Source: Diphasiastrum complanatum | Taxonomy: Eukaryota > Streptophyta > Lycopodiopsida > Lycopodiales > Lycopodiaceae | Length of the DNA: 64,000 nt | NCBI GenBank assembly: GCA_029204225.1 | Contig: CM055094.1 | Coordinates: 63,254,442 to 63,318,441, forward strand | Direction: 5' to 3' | Part shown: positions 46,965 through 59,459 of the stretch, piece by piece | Layout: every line of letters begins with the position of its first letter | Position numbering within the stretch: the first letter of the stretch is position 1 | Program-made: the position numbers and the translations under genes | Notes under the pieces: model-generated | The model's database searches: none | The model's input: the letters and a program-made list of their open reading frames with translations, nothing else | Told to the model about the DNA's origin: nothing

Positions 46965-49900
46965 GTTCTTATTACTCCTCGCCCATCTCGCTTTCGTGCC
47001 GCATGCTTGTTGATCTTAGTTCTAGTCTGACTTTTGTTTCAGGACCTTCAAGTTCCTTCCATCTCTTCTCATTCATTCATCTTTTGAATAATCTGATCAG
47101 AAAAGGGAAAGCGAAGCTAGTATTGCCTAGTTGTGAAAGATACACCTTATGTTTATCAGCAACCACTAATCTCTAGAACGTTTAAGAAGTTTGATGCATC
47201 TTTTCCTAGATGGATTGATCATCATGTGATCTCTACAATGTTTATTGTAAATGGTTAATATTGTTCTATGCACCGCTGAAATGAGAGCTGTTTTTGAAGT
47301 TTTCCCGATGATGAGTTAATGCGTTGGTAAGTGTTAATCTAAGAAAGAGCAATGAAAACATCCTAAGTGGTGCAATGTTGTTGGTCATAGTTATCAACAA
47401 ATGCGTTTTGCAATAGATTCCAGACTTCACCATTTATGCTTAGAAGTTTAAAGTGAATTATCACCTGCTAGCCTAAAATTATCAATCTTAAAACAGGATA
47501 AAATCAGGATTTTTTCCATACAAGCTTTCCAATAAAACGATATCGAATGTCTCTCTCCCTCTCCATATGTTCAAAACCCTAAACCCTGAACCATGTTGAA
47601 TCTCCCTCAATTAGATCCACTACTGATAGTTTAATATTCTTAATAGAGACAACGAACAGAAAACTATGAAATAACAAAGCTGCTCAAGAAGCGATATGTC
47701 TCTTGAAGAAAAGTACACACAATTAGCAAATGTGTACATCTTTAAAGAGTGGAGTCCAATGGTGCACTTCTCAACATCAATCTTGTAGATCTCTCACAAA
47801 ACAAGAGGCTATGAGGAGATGCCTACTCTAGATTACACTCAGGCTTGTCATTGCATTGGCATCCTGCTTTGAGTGGAAATTTCACCACATGGACATAAAA
47901 TCTGCATTCCTCAACGAGTCAATGGCATTCTAGAAGAAGAAGTGTACATGACACAACTTGAAGGATTTGTGATTGGAGGGCAAGCACAAGGTATGCAAGT
48001 TTCGTAGAGCATTATATAGCCTTGAACAAGCTCCTTGAGCCTGGTATAGTCACATTGGTGACTATTTTCAATCTACAGGGTTGGTGAAGACTTGTTCTGA
48101 TCCAAATCTTTTTGCCTTGGCACATGAAGATAGCATTGTTTTGATGGTGCTTTATGTAGATGACTTGATCATTACAAGCAGCAATCAAGAGTTTATCAAT
48201 GTCTTGAAAGTTGATTTGCATACTTAGATGATGGATCTAGACTTGATGCACTTTTGTTTGGGTGTTGAAGTTTGGCAACATGATGTTGCTGAATTGCTGG
48301 AAAGGTTTCGCATGCAAGATTGTAAGCAACACTCCCATTGAGGTTGGTAAAAAACTATAAAGTTTATGGTTCTTCAACAATGGATGCAACTCTTATCGTC
48401 AACTAGTTAGCAGTTTTTCTTACAACTACTAGATCGTCAACAAGTTAGTAGCTTTGCAGTTGGACTTGTGAGTCAATCTATGGCATCACTTAGTCAAGAT
48501 CATTAGAAAGCTGCTATATGAATATTGAGATATGTCCAAGGGACATTAGTTTGACCTATTGTATATGAGTGGGGTTAATCAACTAATGTTGCAGGGTTAT
48601 GTGGATGTCGATTGAGGTGGAAATGTTGATGACAGGAAATCCACCACAAGTTATGTGTTTCAAGTTGGAAATGGATGCTTCTCTTGGTCCAGCAAGAAAC
48701 AAGAATCCGTAGACCACGACAGAACCTGAGTATAAAGCTCTCAATAGTGCAACACAAGAAGCAATTTGGCTTAGGCAAATCTTGATGGAAACAGATGCAT
48801 GAAACTATCATGTATATTGATAGTCAAAGTGGAATATCCAATTAGCGAGAATTCATGTATACCATGCTTGTAGAAAATACATTGAAGTGAGATATGACTT
48901 CATTTTAAGGAGATTGACGTACAACATTTTAGGAGTGAAGAGCTCTCCATAGTTAAAGTTAACTAGTTTTTGAAGGGAGAGTATTAAAAATAAATCACTA
49001 GTTAATGGCAGTTACTTAAGTTAAGTTAAGCTAACTTATTTTTGGTTACAGTTGGACATGAAACAAGTGACACCGTATAAGACACTTGTCGATTTGGTAT
49101 GGCAAGCATTGATCCAATCATATGTGTAACCAATTTGTGATCAATTTATGCCAATCTAGTTTCAGAGGGCTTTTGTTGTTTGCTATGCTATGTCTTTAAA
49201 TGAGTGAGATTGTAGTCATGCAACAATTATACTTCCAATTGCTCTCGTTGAAACAGCTATGGCTCAAGACCTGACAAATGTGGTATAGACACATGATCCA
49301 TGTTTGGAGACACAGGTGCATGCATATGTAGATGAGTAGGAGGATGTTGAAGAAGAGGTACCAACACCAGATTAGTGCCATGAGTTGCATGTGTGTGTGT
49401 GTGGATGAGGCATAAGCATAGCCATTTCAATGGTGTGCAATACTTAGTCTTCTTACTATTTCAGATGTTGCACGTATGCCACATAATCAATGTCATGAGG
49501 GACATGCATATGCATATCAATCACATCTTGTTGTATATGAGCAAAAACTCCAGGATCAATGTTTTGAGGCACATACATGTCTAGAGGTGCATCCACTGGT
49601 TTATTCATATTCTTTTGTGATTCCTAGAAGTTAGGTAGAGGCACATATTCTTTTGATGGTGCATGAGTCACATGCTGAGATACAAGCAATGGTTCATTCT
49701 TACAAATCTCAAATTTTTTTAATTCTTAGCAAGTACATAGCATGATCAAGCATGAAACCCTATGGAGCTAGCTGCCCTATCTCCTCCCAACCTTTGCTAC
49801 ATAGAATGTGATGAGGAATGCCTCTCTCTAGGCTCACTTAGACACGATCCTTAAGCACCCCTTAACCCTGACACATCCTAACATCGACACATGGCAAACT

Positions 49901-52900
49901 CAATGACATCTGACACTTGCCAAAATCCACACACGTCCTCCAAGACACATCCTTCTTCTTAACAAGAATGATAGGAGAGGCAAAGGGGGAGCAACTAGGT
50001 CTTATGTTCCCATTGGCAAGATAATCTTCAGTCATGCTTCTCACCTCTTCCTCCTCTTTCAAACTCATTCTATAAGGCGGTCTATTCATAGGAGATAATT
50101 TAGAAATTAACTCAATTTTGTGTTCCACATTTCTCTTAGGGGGTGAAGTAGATGGAAGTTCATCAGTGAACACATCTATAAACTCCTCCTTAATCTGACT
50201 ATCTAGGTTCTTAGTGAGGTTAGTTTGTTCTTGACACACATCATTTTCACCAGCAAAAATTGACATATCAAACAAGAAAAAAATGTACATACACTTTCAA
50301 TGAAGCTTATGCAATTGCGTCGCCCTCATCAAAGATCCTATAGGCATATCAAGCTCACCATGCAGTGAATGGATCCTACCATCGTATTGGAACTCGTATA
50401 CATGAGTATCCCAAGTGATGTAGGGTTTCTTAGCCACATACCAACAGATTTCAAGCACCATATCGAAAAGAGCCAAACAAGTTATTGCAATATTCAACTC
50501 CTTAGTATAGCTTTGAATATTTAGAGGCAAACTCACAACCTTGGCATCCCACACTTCCACAGACTTTCCATCAACCATTTCAACTTTGTAATAGTAGATA
50601 GATGGTTGTGTGCTCACTCTTAACCATTTAATCAAAGCAGAGTTAATCACATCATGTGAGGACACAATGTCAAATAGAATCAAGACATCTCTACCACACA
50701 GATGTCCACGCATAACAATTAAAAAGCGCAAGGATATTAATACCCGTATTGCGCCATTCTTGATAGTTGTGGAAAGGTACAAAGTCGGTATTTTGAATCA
50801 CCGACACATTCATGAGTTGTGGAGCACCTTGAGGTTCTTCCGATTCCAGCTCTTCAATTTGCTTCGAATTAGCCTCCTCAACTTGCAAGCTATATGTGTT
50901 TCATGAAGGGTTACATGAGCACTCCTTCCACCTATGCCACCCTAAACAACGAAAGCAAATATTTTTCTTCTTTGCTCACTCCAAATCTTGTGGTGATAGC
51001 ATTGAAAATTGCTAGCCCCCTTGGGCATTGGACATCCCATACTGTCCTTTGCGTTTTGAGGCGCCTGCATCTTTACTCTTTTTGCACTTTGAGCTTGGTC
51101 TTGTCCAAATCGACCCTTCCATTTCTTCAACTCTCTTTCCCCAAGGCTGAAATCCTCCTAAGGTGTTTTGGTCTTCTTGGCCTTTTTCCCGTCCTCGTAG
51201 TATAAGGCGATCTGTAATGCCCTATGGAGACTTTCAGCCTGCTCCTTTCCCATGAAAGGCCGAAGGCTATCACGCAAGCCCTCCACGACGTGGAATACTT
51301 GTAAGAACATTGAAGCCTCCTTTTTTGTCCACATCATGTGTCACATTACTCGCAGTAATGGTTTTAAGGTATGGGTTTCGTTCCTTTTTTCCTTACGAGT
51401 CATCGTCTATTTCTCTCTCCATTCCTTAGTTCCTCACAAGAAGAAATTTGTGCATGTTTTCAAGAACTTGTATGAGTTTTCAGGAACTTTGTGGGCGTGC
51501 TTAGGAACTTGTATGCGTCTTCAAGAAATTTGTGCACGTTTTCAGAAACTTGTATGCATTTCTTGTGAGTTCCTTGATGATTCCGGAACTCTTGATCGAG
51601 TATTTGTGTTTTCAGGAAAATATGTATTCTCAGAAATCCTTTAGAAAGAAATGTACCTAAGGAACTGGTCGTGAGGTACTCTAGGAACGGCACGGAACTG
51701 CTCCTAGGAACGGTTCCGTTTGTTCCTTGGAACTATGGATCCACTTATGTCTTAGTGACCCATTTACCATCTAAGTTTTCATCCATATGCTTGTAATCAG
51801 ACCCTTCTAGAAGGGCGAAGATGGTTGGTTAGCAGGCTAGGGTTTATTGGTGCTTTTTTACAACGCATGAGCAAAAGAAATGATAAAAACTATGTGAAAG
51901 ATCCCTAATGCACAATAATTCTTTAGTATCTTTTTAGGGATTGACCCGTATCCCCTCTTAATAATGCCTCTTAATCTACTAACATTGAGGCATCAATGAA
52001 CAATAGAACAATGTGATATAATTACTACTTTGTAAATGATGTTGAAGAAATCTCAAATATTTAGGTGCTTTTGAATCTTATCTAAAAGATTTAACATGCT
52101 TTGGAACACTTTAGGGTTGTTGTTAGAAATGTTTTCGAACTTTTCTACTCCCATTTATGAAAGGCTTAAGATAGATTGTTTTATAGGTCTTAAGTTGATA
52201 GGTACAAGTGGAAATAATAGTTTTGTTGATGTGTTCGTGTCTCTACATCAATCATAGTTGTTAATCACAATATATTAGATATTTGCACCATGAAAGTTCA
52301 ATATAGTTGGTCCTCATTCGATACTTTCGACTTGTTCCACAATGTTGAAACATTATAGCTCTCAGAACTTCGTTTTTGTGAATTCATGCCAAGTTTCAGA
52401 GCCCATCTTTGATAAAACTGCTTTGGTAGTTTTACATATTGGATGTAGAATGCTAAGTTTCTGGTCCTTTCAATGTTATGAGTACATTGGTGCTAGGTAT
52501 CCACTTCAGTTTCAACTGAGAATAAATTGCTGTTCTTGGACCTGACTGCTTTTGGAAAATCATTTAGCGTTTGAAGTCATGCCTTAGATTGCTTACTTAG
52601 CACATTTTGATCTTTCTTTTTCTTAAAAATTTTTCTTAAAAAAGTCAACTTTGTACATATTTGCCATGTTTTGAGTTTGTTCTTCCTAGCATGTGGTCTA
52701 TAGTTGTAACAATGAGCTGATTCTTGTATGATTTCTAAGTTCTTTGTGACTGTGCATCGTGTGAGTGATGTTATTTGTACTTTTGCATGCTCAATATGTG
52801 GTGCTTGGTATGGTTTATGTTCCTATTACCTTTCAAAAGTAGCTTAGTCATTCTTGGTTTGGGGTCCCTTGAGTAACGTCTTCATATTGATGATGATTGG

Positions 52901-54712
52901 AAAAACTAATGAAATGTTGACATGTGTATTAGTTGCTGAGTTGGTACTCTGCCATGTCATTCTAAACTGGTGACTTCCTTGGTTGATAGGCTGTCTTGAT
53001 TGCTGAAAACAGGTAAACAATGGGGAAGAATGAGTGGAATCATATATGGTGTTTATACTGCAGCTACAATGGTATGAATATCGATATGTGATCATTTCTA
53101 TATCTAGTTTTCCTGCATGAAATGTTTCCAAAGGGGGTTTCGCCGCTCTGAATTGTTCAAGCAATGAGCGAGTTCTCAAGTGGCGATTGGTGGCCAACCC
53201 CAATTGTGACTGCAAACTGTATCATAGGGTTGCTCCAAATTCGATCCTTTCTCCACTTATGGGCATGTAGATAGTTCCAATAGGTGAGCACATAGACTAT
53301 TTGAAATTACAAACAAAGCCAAATTCTCGTCGTGGAGATGTTGCAAAAATAAATAAATTCCTTGGTTTTTTTTTGTTAATTTTAAAAAACGATTCGCGAC
53401 TGCAAATTGCAAATTGCTAGTTGCAGCAATCTGACATAAAGGGTGTACTCACCTATCAGAATTTCCATAATTGGGGTTGGTCAACAATCGCTGCTCGAAA
53501 TCTACTCGCGCTGCTTGGACATTTCGGCTTGTAGAAGGGTAAATCCTCTGAGGGAAAATTTAGTTTCTTGAGATCAATAGCAGTGCAAGTTTGTTACATT
53601 TGGAAGTGTTTTCATTAGAATTTCTGGTATATGTAGATGGAGAGAGGTTACTCACCCAAGACCCAAGGAATGTAGTGAATAAATGATCTGCACGTTTAAA
53701 AAGGTCCTACGTGTAAACTGTATTATGACTTCCTTTTGGTATGGGGTAAGAACAGCTGAAGACTGATATTTGTAAATCTCAGCATGGTTAAATTTTGTCA
53801 AAATAAATGAGACCCAATCTGTTTTTGAAATGATCCTTTACATGATATTACTTGCCATTACGAGGCTCATCTTGCTGATGGTGGAAACTGTTCTTTAAAA
53901 CCTAGTGTGAGACCTAATTGTAAGCATTTTCAAGGGTTACAAATAGGATAATCTTCATAAGTTGTAAAAGAGGATGGATACATGTAGACCTGTTTTGATA
54001 AAGGTTTGCTAATTGACATGAGCATCATTGCAAGCTGAGGTCTACTTACGATCTGGTCTAGTCTCAAGATGCCATGAGGTTTTAGCCCAAGCTGAATCTT
54101 AGTTATCTTTAGAATGGGAAAACAAATAACAAACCACTTTGGCAAATGCTTAATGCATTGTTATGAAGCAAACACATTGAATCTGATTTTAGGAAGTCAA
54201 ACACACATGCACTCTTATGCTTTCTCTATCTCTTTATGTAGACTCTTTTTAGTAACTCGCTACGATTATAGACATATATTCCGACTTGGGACATGGACAA
54301 TTATTTGGGCCTTTGTATTGACAATTTTTTAGCTATCATCATTGGGTATTTGGGCTGTTGGGGACCGAATTTGAACCCCTGAAGGGCTATAAGGAGTGAA
54401 GCAACCTAAAGAGAAGGTTTCAGCATTTGGCCCCTGGTATAAGACCAATAAGATCATAATCCGGGTTTCAAATTCTCTTAATAAAGTTGAAGCCTCATTT
54501 GAGATGAGTGAATGCTTAGAAGCTCAGCGTAGCTTAGATTTTCATAGAGTAGTTTTAAATTTTAATCAATTATTAAGTTCCTCATCTGAGTGAAACTTTA
54601 GATTCATCATTCTTTTAGACATAATCTAAATCTATCCCTCCCATCTCTCCTTTCTCACTCAGTCACTCCATGAATGAGAACGCCCTCTTTTTCTCACCCT
54701 AAACCCCATTTA

Positions 54713-54782
<70 letters not shown>

Positions 54783-55733
54783 AAGAGGGGAAAAAAATGC
54801 CCGAACAGGCATTAAGCCTGTTTGGGGCTTTTTTTAACCAGTGATTTGAACCACAGATTCATCGTTCAAATTGGGCCTTGTTCAAATTGCTGGTGATTTG
54901 AACCGATTTGAGGTTCGAGTTTAAACCTTTGAATCATGAAACAGTGATTTGGTGCCTCGGGAACTATAAGATCTGTATTGAAGGGATCGGATTTCAATGA
55001 AATCATGCTATGCTTTCACACGTATCTGCCAGTAACTTTTTCAGGGTATGCTGACGGCTCTTTCATTTCAAAGGTTGTCGCAGCCATATGTGTGGTGGTC
55101 TTCTCACACAGCTCATGGATTCTTGAAGTCAACTTTTGAGTTTAGACTCTTTGATTCTTGTTATTATTACAGGACCAATAGCATAATTCGAGGGTAACTA
55201 GAAACCATATCTTTTGACAAGAAGTAATGCACTGCCATTTGTGGAGTGTAATGTTTCCAGTTCATGATCGAAAAGAGCAATGCCAATCTTAAAAGAAAGA
55301 GTTGGAAGCTGTTTCCAAACATTATGCATCTGCAATGGAAGTTCGCCCACCTGGTTTTATGAATTTAACAGATGATTTTTACATCTGCTGAATGTAAGAA
55401 TGGTGCTAAACAAGATCATTTTGATAACAGAAATGTCAATAGTCTTAGGAAAAAAGGCTATGACAAACAGCTTCTTTCAAGTATGTGAGTTGTTTTTCTA
55501 ACTCTTTGGCGACTTATGTGTTTGTTTTTCTGAATCACTTGTGTTTTCTTTTGCAGGTTCCAATACTCTCCGAAATATATTATGCTCTTATCCCTGGAAA
55601 AAGCAAACTGTACATCTGTTATGTTCCTTACCTAGTAATCCCTATATTTGTGATTATTCGTCTGCTCCCACTGACAAATCCTTTCAGTGAGCCATTTCCT
55701 TTTCGAAAAAGAAGGATCTTTAAGCTGCAGTAA
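46682..55733 (+). CDS. EXPERA / TMEM97 (sigma-2 receptor)-like membrane protein, three exons
   Basis: Joining 46,682-46,964, 53,013-53,071 and 55,557-55,733 gives 172 residues, the usual size of the family. Splice sites are GT-AG and phases fit (exon 1 ends one base into a Gly codon). Four hydrophobic segments lie at about residues 14-34, 71-92, 101-122 and 134-153, as in EXPERA proteins of the ER. Residues known to line the ligand cavity in human TMEM97 are present: Asp in LLIDAQ (33), Asp in SSGDFL (60), Glu in LCEIVV (77). Also conserved: KWHVQ, YGVYTAATMVPILSEI, YLVIPI. In animals the family takes part in sterol handling; a plant role is inference. Introns are 6.0 and 2.5 kb; the first carries retroelement remnants. 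The start was chosen because the Ala-rich N-terminus is shared with the duplicate copy. Confidence 0.88.
46965..47829 (+). other. Intron 1 (first part) of the EXPERA-like gene
   Basis: An open frame continues past the donor to 47,176, giving a 165-residue read-through product if exon 1 is not spliced. 47,291-47,535 aligns with the pseudogene copy. From 47,535 the copies differ. Confidence 0.6.
47830..48983 (+). pseudogene. Ty1-copia RT-RNase H remnant in intron 1
   Basis: In several frames: FHHMDIKSAFLNES near 47,880; EEEVYMTQLEGFVIGGQA near 47,935; FRRALYSLEQAP near 48,000; the catalytic block LMVLYVDDLIITSSNQEF near 48,143. Then RNase H: DRKSTTSYVFQVGNGCFSWS near 48,640. It ends at a purine tract GAAGGGAGAG (48,975) and LTR-like start. 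Gag to integrase is missing. Inserted on the same strand as the gene. Confidence 0.85.
48984..49861. other. LTR-like and unassigned intron sequence
   Basis: After the purine tract, TATTAAAAATAAATCAC probably begins a copia LTR. Its end is not defined. 49,798-49,932 is the partner of the inverted repeat at 45,115-45,250. No coding sequence. Confidence 0.4.
49862..51310 (-). pseudogene. Ty3-gypsy gag-protease-RT start remnant in intron 1
   Basis: From the right on the minus strand: gag text HVVEGLRDSLRPFMGKEQAE and SLHRALQIALYYEDGKKAKK (about 51,290-51,170). A zinc knuckle CFRCLGWHRWKEC lies near 50,945. An acidic linker (EEANSKQIEELESEEPQGAP) and protease follow (ILFDIVSSHDVINSALIKWL; Gly of the active site lost). 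The protease end is LALFDMVLEICWYVAKKPYI. RT N-terminus (50,200-49,920): IDVFTDELPSTSPPKRNVEH, PPYRMSLKEEEEVRSMTEDY and SPFASPIILVKKKDVSWRTC. It stops before the RT palm. A different gypsy family from the element at 34-44 kb. Confidence 0.87.
51441..51562. repeat. Six tandem copies of a 20-21-nt unit, two alternating variants
   Basis: Units start at 51,441, 51,462, 51,482, 51,503, 51,523 and 51,544. Lengths alternate 21, 20, 21, 20, 21, 19. Variants are AAGAAATTTGTGCATG.. and AAGAACTTGTATGAG... Related GGAAC phrases continue to about 51,730. Confidence 0.85.
51563..53012 (+). other. Intron 1 (last part) of the EXPERA-like gene
   Basis: From 51,946 it aligns with 26,463 onward of the pseudogene copy. 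Ends in an AG at 53,011-53,012. A 205-bp stretch near 52,210-52,330 is partly absent from the other copy. No other feature. Confidence 0.6.
53013..53071 (+). CDS. Exon 2 of the EXPERA-like gene
   Basis: 59 bases completing Gly 95 and coding KQWGRMSGIIYGVYTAATM. Acceptor AAAACAG, donor GTATGA. Confidence 0.85.
53072..55556 (+). other. Intron 2 of the EXPERA-like gene
   Basis: 2,485 bp, aligning in patches with 27,531-29,403. It contains the (CT)n at 54,716-54,779. A ~270-bp block (about 55,160-55,432) is absent from the other copy. No coding sequence. Confidence 0.7.
54716..54779. repeat. (CT)32 microsatellite in intron 2
   Basis: 64 bases of pure TC/CT. The pseudogene copy has a shorter CT run followed by CA repeats at the matching site. 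Confidence 0.95.
55557..55733 (+). CDS. Exon 3 of the EXPERA-like gene
   Basis: TTTGCAG acceptor, 58 codons then TAA. Covers VPILSEIYYALIPGKSKLYI, the last membrane segment and a basic tail FRKRRIFKLQ. Confidence 0.88.
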   Translation, partial: VPILSEIYYALIPGKSKLYICYVPYLVIPIFVIIRLLPLTNPFSEPFPFRKRRIFKLQ

Positions 55734-57546
55734 TAAGCTCATTGCATGCACTTCTTGGATGTTGCCGGTGGGTAAGGCATGGTTCTTAGTGTCACCCTTT
55801 CCTTTGTAATTGTTCTATTTTTATCTGGCACCCAGTTTGTAACTACTGAGCATTAAGACAAAATAGAACTGAGTGATAATGTTCTTGATTTGATAGGTGG
55901 AGTGACACTAAGTGCCTCAATTCCTCTTTTTATTTTTGACATTTCAATGGTAGCTGCAGACCGAAAGACAGTTTCAATGACCTACCACATTCAAATTCTA
56001 AATCCCCTTCCTAACCTGTACTGTGAAAGATTTGTATTTCACATTTCAACGCATCAATGAGTAATGTAGCGACAGGCAAAGCTCTTAATAAATGCACAAC
56101 TGCAACCTTCTTATTATTCCTGACTAGATTTATGTAGATACAATGACAACTTAAATGTACTTTTGTTGGTCCTGGCTAATCTGACATAATACCATGCTCC
56201 GGCGGGCACTTGGGCCCCTATTTGCCATGACCTTGTATTTAGCCACATATCACTGGATCTCTTGGCAGTGATGTTCCTACTAGTTGGGCGATGATGTAGC
56301 CCTAACTCATGGCACCAGTTTTGAAGTTCCTTCTTCCAGTAAAAAATAACAAAAGTTTTTGAAACTTATTCCTATCTCATTGTTATCTGTGGAAGATATG
56401 GAGCTGTTCCATTTTAATGATTTGGGTGAAAAGCTAATAAGAATTTGAAGGTGAACCTAGATAGGTTGGACACCAAAAGTGCATGATGAATTCAAAGTTC
56501 TTGCTCCTTGAAATAAGGGGATGGAAATCGGTTATGTATTTCTCTTCTAGCTCATCATGATGATTCCTGACAACTATGATGAGGCCTCAATGTCAGGGTC
56601 TCATGTCATTGCATCATTTCTAGAGCATGTTTCTGGTTGATATGAGGATTATTCTAACAAATGATGTCATGGAGAATGAAGACTATTTAGACTAACCTAC
56701 TATGATCATAGCTTTGTTCATAGCAGTTTTCAGTGCTTCTCCATAAGGCCTTTCCTGCAAGGATTTTTTTTTCATCTTGTCAATTACTTTTTCAATAGGT
56801 ATGTTTCCTTTCCTATTTCTAATCTATTTGTTTTATTGAGTCATATGAAGATTGCCCTCAGAGAACAATAACAACAAGAAGGTTCGTGCAGCATAAAATG
56901 CACCATTTATAGGTAGCCATCCACAAGTTTCTAACACACTTTCTCAACAATCTTAATGCATACTTTTGGACAACATTCTGGGCAAAAAGATCAACTGAAC
57001 GTCCTACATGTGAACAGCTATATAATCATTTCATTCTAAACTATCAGTATCAAACTTAAATGAGCTTTTTCATTCTAAGTTTCTAGCTTGATGCTTCAAA
57101 CTTAGCAATGTTTGTAATGAATGCACAAATCTTATGGACATTAGTCCTCAACACTCCAATACCATTTAGAATATTAAGAACGCTATTGTTGCATTTACCA
57201 TTCTTTACAATAGCATAACAGAAAAACATTCAACATTATATATATATAAGAGAACCTCCACCATATTAAATCAATAATAGAGCGACACATAAATATCTAA
57301 GATGAAAACTCTCTCCTTTATAAGGAGTAATGCCTCTCAAATTTCCAATAATAAATAGCCAACTAACATTTGTAATGGAAACGCTTAGGCCAATAGTCAT
57401 TGAATATGCCAATTGCCAGCGGTCATTGGTACCCAAAGTGACACTAGGTGAAATACTAAAGTGCAGGCAAAAATTTAGCTTAATATGAGAAAGGGACCTA
57501 ATGCCCTTAATATATTACAATGCAATTAAGGCCCATCAATATTAAT
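55734..57546. other. 3' untranslated region and downstream flank
   Basis: AATAAA at 56,087-56,092 is a possible poly(A) signal; the phrase is also kept in the duplicate copy. Homology to the duplicate ends near 56,420. Beyond this the sequence is AT-rich with no coding match. Confidence 0.45.
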
Positions 57547-57829
57547 GTGTATAGTTAGTATTGTCACATGTTGCCATACCCTTATTCTAGATTGTATCGA
57601 ATGTTTCACATTATTTTATTTGTTCAACTATTGACCTTTCTTGCTAGAAAAGACTACAACTATCACAAACACGATGATGTGTATCGTTAGTATTGTCACA
57701 TGTTGTTGCCATACCCTAATTCTAGATTCTATTGCTCATGGATGAATGTCAAGTCTTTCACATTATTTCATTTGTTCAACTATTCACCTTTTTTGTTGGA
57801 AAAGACTACAACTATCACAAACACAATGA
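57547..57829. repeat. Tandem duplication of about 132-151 bp
   Basis: Unit 1 (57,547-57,678) and unit 2 (57,679-57,829) share TTAGTATTGTCACATGTTG, TTTGTTCAACTATT and AAAGACTACAACTATCACAA. Unit 2 has an ~18-bp insertion. Confidence 0.88.
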
Positions 57830-58339
57830 GTATTAGGCTTCAAGTGCATCCTAGAATTTGCACTCCTATAATAGATTTATGGTAATTCCTTTTAAACATC
57901 ATGCCTTGAAATCAAGCCTTTAAATTCATAACATATGATGTCCTATGTAGGTCGACTTTGTATTATTTTAATCAAATATAACTTGAAGAGAAAGTATTCA
58001 AACTTGATCAGTATGATAAATGAAATATTTGAATTAGTACACCATCCATATTAGTTCTACATCATCCATATTTACATCTAACTTCAAAGATATTTTATGG
58101 ACATCATATTCCAATGATCTAGGTAATCATTTATTTTCAAAATAAAAATCAATATTAGAGTGGTATATTAAACACTATATCCATTTTTTTATTGATATAA
58201 AACGATTAGATTGTTTCAATAGTACTTAAGAAAAGATCATCATGAATCCCAAATCCAATAGAAGATAATCATACCGTGGTTAGCCATTCTCTCTCTTATA
58301 ATGAGTACGTTGAGCTAATGGATGAGCCGAAAGCAGTTA
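57830..58339. other. AT-rich stretch, nothing recognised
   Basis: No coding sequence or clear repeat beyond simple AT-richness. Confidence 0.4.
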
Positions 58340-58960
58340 TTCTGAAAAATGAAAAGCCTTCTAGACCAATGACAAAGAAGCAAGCTAAATAACATCATAG
58401 TAAGTAAGTCCACTCTATTGAACCATGGCAAAGAGAAAAAGGATGTAGGTCTTAATTCCTTGAGTTAGAAATATTTGAAAGCAAAAGCTCTAGTGGCTAA
58501 GAAATCGAAAAGTAAAGCCAAGATTAATCCTTTCGAACAAGAAAAGGAAGATGAAGTCCAACATGCTCTGCTAGAGCATTTTAGGACCAGCTCATACTCA
58601 ACCAATGAATCTTGCTGAACTAGGTGAAGAAAAAAGATAATTCGAATGGGCACACAACTATCTCCATCCCAATTATTAGAGTTGAGAAAGTTGATGGTCG
58701 AATATGAAGATTGTTTTGCTTGGGCTTATAAAGATCTCAAGGGTATTCCCACTTTAATTGTACAACATACAATTCTATTGGTAGCAGATGTAGTTCCAAA
58801 AGTGAGCTGATTCTATTGTTGTAAACCAAATTACACAAAATTGATTGATATCAGCACCAATCTTGTGAGCTGATCGAGTTTCATGTTCATATTGATGCAT
58901 CAAAATATGATATGGTTCAATGTTAACAGAGCCTGGAGAATATAAGAAAGATTTTCCAAT
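58340..58960 (+). pseudogene. Ty3-gypsy pol linker joined to RNase H; RT deleted
   Basis: MTKKQAK near 58,369 and LRKLMVEYEDCFAWAYKDLK, GIPTLIVQHTILLVADVVPK (58,680-58,800) match the linker of the element at 34-44 kb. Right after FYCCKPNYTKLI the text jumps to ISAPIL, FHVHIDASKY and TEPGEYKKDFPM, the RNase H start of the same family. About 240 residues of RT are gone. Many stops. Non-autonomous remnant of the same family on the opposite strand. Confidence 0.85.
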
Positions 58961-59039
58961 GTTTGGATACCAATTTTTGGTGCCGTTGTTGTGGATAGCT
59001 TAGGAAAGTTATAAGAAATCTGACACTTCCATCTCCATT

Positions 59040-59445
59040 TCTAGTGTATGTTAGATAGAGAATCCCGATTAGAACGATATCGTAAGCTTAGAGAGGAATT
59101 TTTACGAAGACAGAGTGAGAATGCGAGTCGAAGAAATCTCGACGAGATCACTGCCCAGTTACTTGAACTCCTTATTAGCTTCGGTATGGAGAGTCTTGCT
59201 GCATGTTTCACTTCTATTTCAAAAATTAAGTATATTATTTTAAAGGGACTACTTCAGACGATGCAGATAGCTATGTCTCGCAATTTGAGTCAATTGCTAA
59301 TGCAAATATCGAAGGAACTGACGTAGACAAACTGCGAATCTTTCTTGGTCTGCTGAGAAAGCAGGCACGCATATGGTACAGTCAAGTTGAACCAGGCCGT
59401 ATAGGAACCTGGTTACTACTAAAAGATGCGTTTCTAAACTAGGAC
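59040..59445 (+). pseudogene. Ty3-gypsy gag fragment
   Basis: LDRESRLERYRKLREEFLRR near 59,050 is charged and helical. Then in another frame VSQFESIANANIEGTDVDKL, RIFLGLLRKQARIWYSQVEP and GTWLLLKDAFL, the standard retrotransposon gag domain with its Trp-Tyr motif. It belongs to a different gag type from the element at 42 kb. Ends abruptly at a T-rich repeat. Confidence 0.8.
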
Positions 59446-59459
59446 ACCAGTTTTACCTC

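Noticed and set aside
46661-47176. Single-exon 171-codon gene at exon 1
   Set aside because: The part after residue 95 is unlike the family, whereas splicing to 53,013 and 55,557 restores family sequence and length.
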